64,000 nucleotides of DNA from Streptomyces klenkii. GTDB lineage: Bacteria; Actinomycetota; Actinomycetes; Streptomycetales; Streptomycetaceae. This document shows, piece by piece, positions 60,372 through 64,000 of this stretch. A program made the translations under genes and the position numbers. The notes under the pieces are model-generated. The model worked only from the letters and a program-made list of their open reading frames with translations, was not told where the DNA came from and ran no database searches. Numbering within the stretch: position 1 is the first letter of the stretch; each line of letters begins with the position of its first letter. The stretch is taken from assembly GCF_003626645.1 (NCBI RefSeq), contig NZ_RBAM01000001.1:434001-498000 (forward strand), in the 5' to 3' direction.

Positions 60372-61117
60372 CCGCCTCCGACGCGAGCTCAGCCGCCATG
60401 ACGGGTGTCGGCTCCCACTCCGCCGCCACCAGCCCTGCCCGTACCCCCGTCACCCTCCTGATTGCGGACGACGATGAGGTGACCCGCAGCGGTCTGCGCA
60501 CCTTGCTCGCGGCGCAGCCGGGGATCGCGGTGGTTGGAGAAGCAGCCGACGGCGTCGAGGCCGTCGAGCAGGCGCGGCGGCTGCGGCCGGACGTGGTCCT
60601 GATGGATGTGCGCATGCCGAGGTGCAACGGGATCGAGGCCACCCGGCTCCTCCTTGCCGAGCCGACCGGGGCGGCCCGGTCGGTCGGACCGCCGAAGGTC
60701 GTGGTGATCACCACCTTCGAGAACGACGGTTACGTCACTGCGGCGCTCAGCGCGGGGGCCAGCGGGTTCGTGCTCAAGCGGCTTCCGGTCCGGCAGATCG
60801 CCGAGGCGGTACGCGTGGTGGCGACGGGGGAGGCGATCCTCTTCCCGGCGGCCCTGCGCCGGATGGTCGCCGCCCGCCCGCTGGGCTCCGCAGAAGCGCT
60901 GCCGAGGGCGGAGCTGACTGGGCGGGAGGAAGAGGTGCTGCGGCTGATGGCCACCGGCCTGTCCAACCCGGAGATCGCGCAGTCGCTCATGGTGAGCCTG
61001 GAGACGGTGAAGACGCACGTCGGGAACGTGCTGACCAAGCTCGGTGCGCAGAACCGGACCCACGCGGTGGTGATCGCGTACGAATCGGGTCTGGTAGTGC
61101 CGGGGTTCACCGGCTGA
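60368..61117 (+). CDS. NarL/FixJ-family response regulator
   Basis: 249 residues. Receiver domain with VTLLIADDDEVTRSGL (acidic pocket), the phospho-Asp in VVLMDVRMPRCNG, Thr in VVITTF and Lys in GFVLKRL; the LuxR-type DNA-binding domain reads LTGREEEVLRLMATGLSNPEIAQSL then TVKTHVGNVLTKLGAQNRTHAV. A 25-residue Ala/Thr N-terminal extension precedes the receiver. Coupled to the kinase by ATGA. It lies 300 bp before the lasso operon and could control it, though nothing proves this. Confidence 0.93.
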   Translation: MTASDASSAAMTGVGSHSAATSPARTPVTLLIADDDEVTRSGLRTLLAAQPGIAVVGEAADGVEAVEQARRLRPDVVLMDVRMPRCNGIEATRLLLAEPTGAARSVGPPKVVVITTFENDGYVTAALSAGASGFVLKRLPVRQIAEAVRVVATGEAILFPAALRRMVAARPLGSAEALPRAELTGREEEVLRLMATGLSNPEIAQSLMVSLETVKTHVGNVLTKLGAQNRTHAVVIAYESGLVVPGFTG

Positions 61118-61420
61118 CGCGCAACACGGCCCGCGCGATCGGCACCGACTCGGGTACCGCCCGGTCCGAGCAGCGTCTCCAGAATGGTGGACGCGCTGCC
61201 CGCCGGTGATGAACCGCCGGGAAGACTGCCGAACAACCCCGGTCAGCCGAACCGGCGTTCCGCACCGCCCGGCGTCCCTATGTGCTCAGGCGTTGGCACC
61301 TGTCACTCTTTCAGGCGGGTTGTATCGCCACTGGGCGTAGTCCGGGATGTTGTGGGCACTTCCGGGCTAGGTGCAGATTCCGCACTGAGTACTGAGTACT
61401 GACAGCAGGGGGAGTTCTTT
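61118..61420 (+). promoter_or_regulatory. Promoter region of the lasso-peptide operon
   Basis: About 300 bp with no coding frame of note. Just before the precursor the sequence CACTGAGTACTGAGTACTGACA contains a direct repeat of GAGTACT and is followed by GGGGGAGTTCTTT, the ribosome binding site. It is the only plausible place for the operon promoter. Confidence 0.6.
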
Positions 61421-61558
61421 ATGGATCAGCAGGAGTTGTACGAACCGCCGGTGATGGTGGAGGTCGGTGACTTCGCCGACCTCACGCGCGGCGAGGCCCT
61501 CGGGGCGCACTATGAGGGCGGATTCCCTCCCTATGAGTGGTATCTGGGCCCGAGCTGA
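61421..61558 (+). CDS. Lasso peptide precursor
   Basis: 45 residues, below the usual ORF size limit. The leader carries the conserved YxxPxLxxxGxFxxxT pattern as YEPPVMVEVGDFADLT, with the required Thr at position -2 (LTR, cleavage after Arg23). The predicted core is 22 residues: the ring segment GEALGAHYE (Gly1 amide to Glu9 side chain, a 9-membered macrolactam) followed by the tail GGFPPYEWYLGPS. The ring-acceptor Glu and aromatic tail residues that could plug the ring are present. GGGGAG six bases upstream of the ATG. The next gene (cyclase) starts 18 bp downstream. Confidence 0.9.
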   Translation: MDQQELYEPPVMVEVGDFADLTRGEALGAHYEGGFPPYEWYLGPS

Positions 61559-61576
61559 GGCCGGAGCCGTCAGCCT

Positions 61577-63478
61577 GTGACCGGTGACGTGTGGTTCGCG
61601 GTCCTTCCGGACGGTGAGTCGGGCTCGGCCGCGGCGCGACTGCTGCGCCCCTGGGCCACTGAGGCCGTCGCTCACCATTCCGGCCGGCCGTGGTTGCTGG
61701 GCAGCTGGCCGGACGGCCATGTGACGGTGGGTGCGGCAGGGGCCCGGCGGCTGGCGGTGATCGGGCGCTGCCCGGTCACCGCCGGGGAGCTGTCCGCGCG
61801 GGCCGGCCGGGTCCGTGACCTCGCGGACGTGGAGCGGGCAGCCCAGGGCCTGACGGGCAGTTTTCATCTGCTGGCCTCGGTGGACGGCCGGGTCCGGGCC
61901 CGGGGCAGCGCATCCGGGGTGCGGCGGCTCTTCCACGCACGCGTGGGCGGGGCGGTGGTGGCCGCCGACAGAGCGGACAGACTCGCCGTGGCGGCCGCGG
62001 CCGCCACGGGGGCCGGGCCGGGCGTGGACGAGGAGCTCCTGGCTCTGCACCTCCTGGCCTCGCCCCTTCCGTATCCCTTGGACGAGCGGTGCGTGTGGCG
62101 GGGCGTCCAGGGCCTGCGCCTCCATGACTGCCTGCTGATCGAAGCAGACGGGCGGGCCCGTACACAACGGTGGTGGAGCCCTCCGGAGGCGGAACTCCCC
62201 CTGGAACAAGGGGTGCCCGCGGTGCGCGAGGCGCTGACCGCCGCGGTGCGTGCTTGCATGGCCGACGGCGGCACGGTGAGCTCGGATCTCTCAGGAGGGC
62301 TGGACTCCACCAGCCTGTGCTTCCTGGCCGCCCAGGAGCAGGACCGGAGGCAGCCGGAGAAGGCCCGGCTGGTGACCCTGCGCTGGCAGAGCCTCGACCC
62401 CGACAACGACGACAACACCTGGGCAGCACACGCCACCGCCATGCTCCCCGGCATCGAGCATGTGACACCCTCCGCCCATGAATGGCCCCTGTGGTACAGC
62501 GGCTTGACGGATCTGACCGGCACCACGGTCCCTACCGACGAACCGGGCCCCTGGGTACGCGACAGCGCCAGAATCGCGACGATGGCCCGTCTCATGACCG
62601 CCCGCGGATCGCGCCTGCACATGATGGGCGGAGGCGGCGACGAACTCTTCTCCGCGCTGCCCCCGCACCTGCACGACTACATCCGAAGCAATCCGATGGC
62701 CGCGTTCGCCCGCATCCGCACACACCGCGACTCCCAGCACTGGCCCTTGTGGCCGCTGCTGCGCCGGCTCGCCGACCGCCGGACCTTCGCCCAGTGGCTG
62801 GCCGCCTGGGCGGACAGCCTCACTGAGCCGGAGCCCCCTCCCACCGCACCAGGTCGCCGTGCCCCCTCGACGGGATGGGGCATGGACCTGCGCATGCCCT
62901 CATGGGCGACCCCCGACGCGGTGCGCGCCGCGCAGAGCCTGCTCCGCGAGGCCGCCGGGACCGCCGAGGCCCTCGCGCCCCGACGGGGACAGCACGTGGC
63001 GCTCGCCTGCGTGCAGGCCGGTGGACGCGGCGTCCGCCAGCTGGAGCATGTCTTCTCCCGCAAGGGGCTGGCCTACGCCGCGCCCTACATCGACGACAAC
63101 GTTCTCGAGGCGGCGCTCGCCATCCGCGTGCCCGAACGCAGCACACCCGGCCGGTACAAACCGGTTCTCGCCGCCGCGATGGACGGAATCGTCCCCGACT
63201 CCGTCCTGTGCCGGTGCTCCAAAGGCGAATACAGCGTCGACTTCCACCACAGCCTGCGCCGCAACCGGGCCGCGCTGGTGGAGCTGTTCGACGACTCACA
63301 GCTCGCCCGCGCCGGACTGATCGACACCACGGCTATCCGCACCAGCTTGCTCGGGGTCCACCCCGACCCGAGCTCTCTGCGCTCCCTCAGCCCCGGCCTG
63401 GGCACCGAGATCTGGCTCCGTACCCGTGCCGGGAGCACCTGCCCACCGAGCCCCGCGACCACCCAAGGAGCATTGTGA
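61577..63478 (+). CDS. Lasso peptide cyclase (asparagine synthetase B-like, LarB/McjC type)
   Basis: 633 residues. The N-terminal half is a degenerate class II glutaminase-like domain without the nucleophilic Cys at position 2, as in lasso cyclases. The C-terminal asparagine synthetase domain has the ATP pyrophosphatase loop SSDLSGGLDSTSLCF, MMGGGGDELFSALPPHL, and SRKGLAYAAPYIDDNVLEAAL. It adenylates Glu9 of the core and closes the ring. GTG start at 61577; its TGA overlaps the RRE GTG (GTGA). Confidence 0.95.
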   Translation: MTGDVWFAVLPDGESGSAAARLLRPWATEAVAHHSGRPWLLGSWPDGHVTVGAAGARRLAVIGRCPVTAGELSARAGRVRDLADVERAAQGLTGSFHLLASVDGRVRARGSASGVRRLFHARVGGAVVAADRADRLAVAAAAATGAGPGVDEELLALHLLASPLPYPLDERCVWRGVQGLRLHDCLLIEADGRARTQRWWSPPEAELPLEQGVPAVREALTAAVRACMADGGTVSSDLSGGLDSTSLCFLAAQEQDRRQPEKARLVTLRWQSLDPDNDDNTWAAHATAMLPGIEHVTPSAHEWPLWYSGLTDLTGTTVPTDEPGPWVRDSARIATMARLMTARGSRLHMMGGGGDELFSALPPHLHDYIRSNPMAAFARIRTHRDSQHWPLWPLLRRLADRRTFAQWLAAWADSLTEPEPPPTAPGRRAPSTGWGMDLRMPSWATPDAVRAAQSLLREAAGTAEALAPRRGQHVALACVQAGGRGVRQLEHVFSRKGLAYAAPYIDDNVLEAALAIRVPERSTPGRYKPVLAAAMDGIVPDSVLCRCSKGEYSVDFHHSLRRNRAALVELFDDSQLARAGLIDTTAIRTSLLGVHPDPSSLRSLSPGLGTEIWLRTRAGSTCPPSPATTQGAL

Positions 63479-63738
63479 GCCTCGCCCTGCGCCATAACGT
63501 CTGTGCGACGGACACCGAGGACGGCATGGTGCTGCTCGACGAGGTCACCGGCCGGTACTGGCAGCTCAACGGGACCGCGGCCCTCATCCTCCGCGCCCTG
63601 CTCGGCGGCGCCGCACCACCCGACACGGCCGGCAGGCTCCGCGAGGCCTACCCCCACCTCACCGTCGAACGCTCCCGCAGTGACACGGCCGCGTTCATCG
63701 ACTCCCTGGTCGAGGCCCGGCTGGTGGTGCCCGCATGA
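63475..63738 (+). CDS. Lasso peptide RiPP recognition element (PqqD-like, B1)
   Basis: 87 residues of the PqqD-fold leader-binding protein: GMVLLDEVTGRYWQLNGTAALILRAL is the classic PqqD-like winged helix motif (beta strand, Y-x-LN-x-T/A helix), followed by REAYPHLTVERSRSDTAAFIDSLVEARLVV. It delivers the leader to the protease and cyclase. GTG start overlapping the cyclase stop, with AAGGAG five bases upstream. Confidence 0.93.
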   Translation: MSLALRHNVCATDTEDGMVLLDEVTGRYWQLNGTAALILRALLGGAAPPDTAGRLREAYPHLTVERSRSDTAAFIDSLVEARLVVPA

Positions 63739-64000
63739 GCCAGCCGATGGTGCCGGCAGCCCGCGATCCCCTGCCCCTGCGCCGCCGTCCCGCGGTGCTC
63801 CTGGCCACCGCCGCGGCCCGGCTGCTCGTTGCGCTCAAGCCCCACCGCATCCGCCGCGTGCTGTCGTTGCTCCGGCGCGGGGCCGCCCCCGCCACAGCGG
63901 AGCAGGCCCTCACCGCGCGCCGGGCCGTCGTCGCGGTGAGCGCGCGGTGTGCCGGAGAGGGCTGTCTGCAACGCTCCGTGGCCACCGCGCTGCTGTGCCG
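63735..64000 (+). CDS. Lasso peptide protease (transglutaminase-like, B2), 5-prime part
   Basis: 88 codons before the window edge. An Arg-rich N-terminus (PLPLRRRPAVLLATAAARLLVALKPH) is followed by ARRAVVAVSARCAGEGCLQRSVATALLC; GxxCLxRSxA holds the catalytic Cys of B2 proteases, whose His and Asp lie beyond the window. It cuts the leader after Arg23. ATG overlaps the RRE stop (ATGA). Confidence 0.92.
   Translation, partial: MSQPMVPAARDPLPLRRRPAVLLATAAARLLVALKPHRIRRVLSLLRRGAAPATAEQALTARRAVVAVSARCAGEGCLQRSVATALLC

Noticed and set aside
60190..60714. Antisense frames over the two-component genes
   Set aside because: They mirror strongly conserved kinase and regulator sequence and show shadow-type composition.

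Overview
The window reads as high-GC actinobacterial chromosome, almost certainly Streptomyces or a close relative. Nearly every codon ends in G or C, GTG and TTG starts and 4-bp ATGA/GTGA overlaps are common, and the content is typical of the group: a carbohydrate ABC operon without its own ATPase, many TetR/HxlR/SDR pairs, secreted TAP-like hydrolases, a GH25 lysozyme and a lasso-peptide operon. No rRNA or CRISPR array is visible. One tRNA gene, an initiator tRNA-fMet, lies at 51.1 kb.

Layout. 0-2.8 kb: a cut-off SnoaL-like gene divergent from a TetR regulator with two palindromic operators, then an SDR and an alpha/beta hydrolase. 2.0-7.8 kb (minus): a DeoR-led polyol/sugar operon (regulator, binding protein, two permeases, zinc dehydrogenase, hydrolase). 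8.5-13.5 kb (plus): a compact cluster with flavin reductase, N-glycosidase-like protein, dihydroorotate-dehydrogenase-like protein, creatininase, NtaA-type monooxygenase and RutE-like nitroreductase, which looks like an uncharacterised N-heterocycle or pyrimidine pathway. An HxlR/MFS pair follows. 15.6-20.4 kb: a methyltransferase, a small membrane protein, and tandem secreted hydrolases, the first broken by a one-base frameshift.

20.4-32.0 kb holds one of the two most interesting loci. A Dpp/Nik/Cnt-type importer (minus) and a five-gene biosynthetic operon (plus: Fe(II)/2-oxoglutarate hydroxylase, SbnB-like, SbnH-like and SbnA-like enzymes, MATE exporter) diverge from a region with two DtxR/IdeR-type iron boxes. 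There is no NRPS or NIS synthetase. I infer a small amino-polycarboxylate (opine/EDDS-like) metallophore system with dedicated export and import.

32-49 kb is mostly housekeeping and accessory genes: SRPBCC/SDR/TetR, a possible protease inhibitor, a class C beta-lactamase-like hydrolase, VOC and OsmC proteins, a DJ-1/aldehyde dehydrogenase fusion, a CDF transporter and an arginine/lysine/ornithine decarboxylase. 49.2-54.8 kb is a decayed zone around tRNA-fMet containing GNAT, GDSL, CbrC-like and transposase remnants between intact small secreted proteins and the lysozyme. 55-61 kb carries a lipase, a TAP-family peptidase, a DUF4190-type protein and a two-component system.

61.4-64.0 kb (running off the edge) is a lasso-peptide operon in the order precursor, cyclase, RRE, protease. 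Its predicted core has a 9-residue ring and an aromatic-rich 13-residue tail that I do not recognise as a known lasso peptide.
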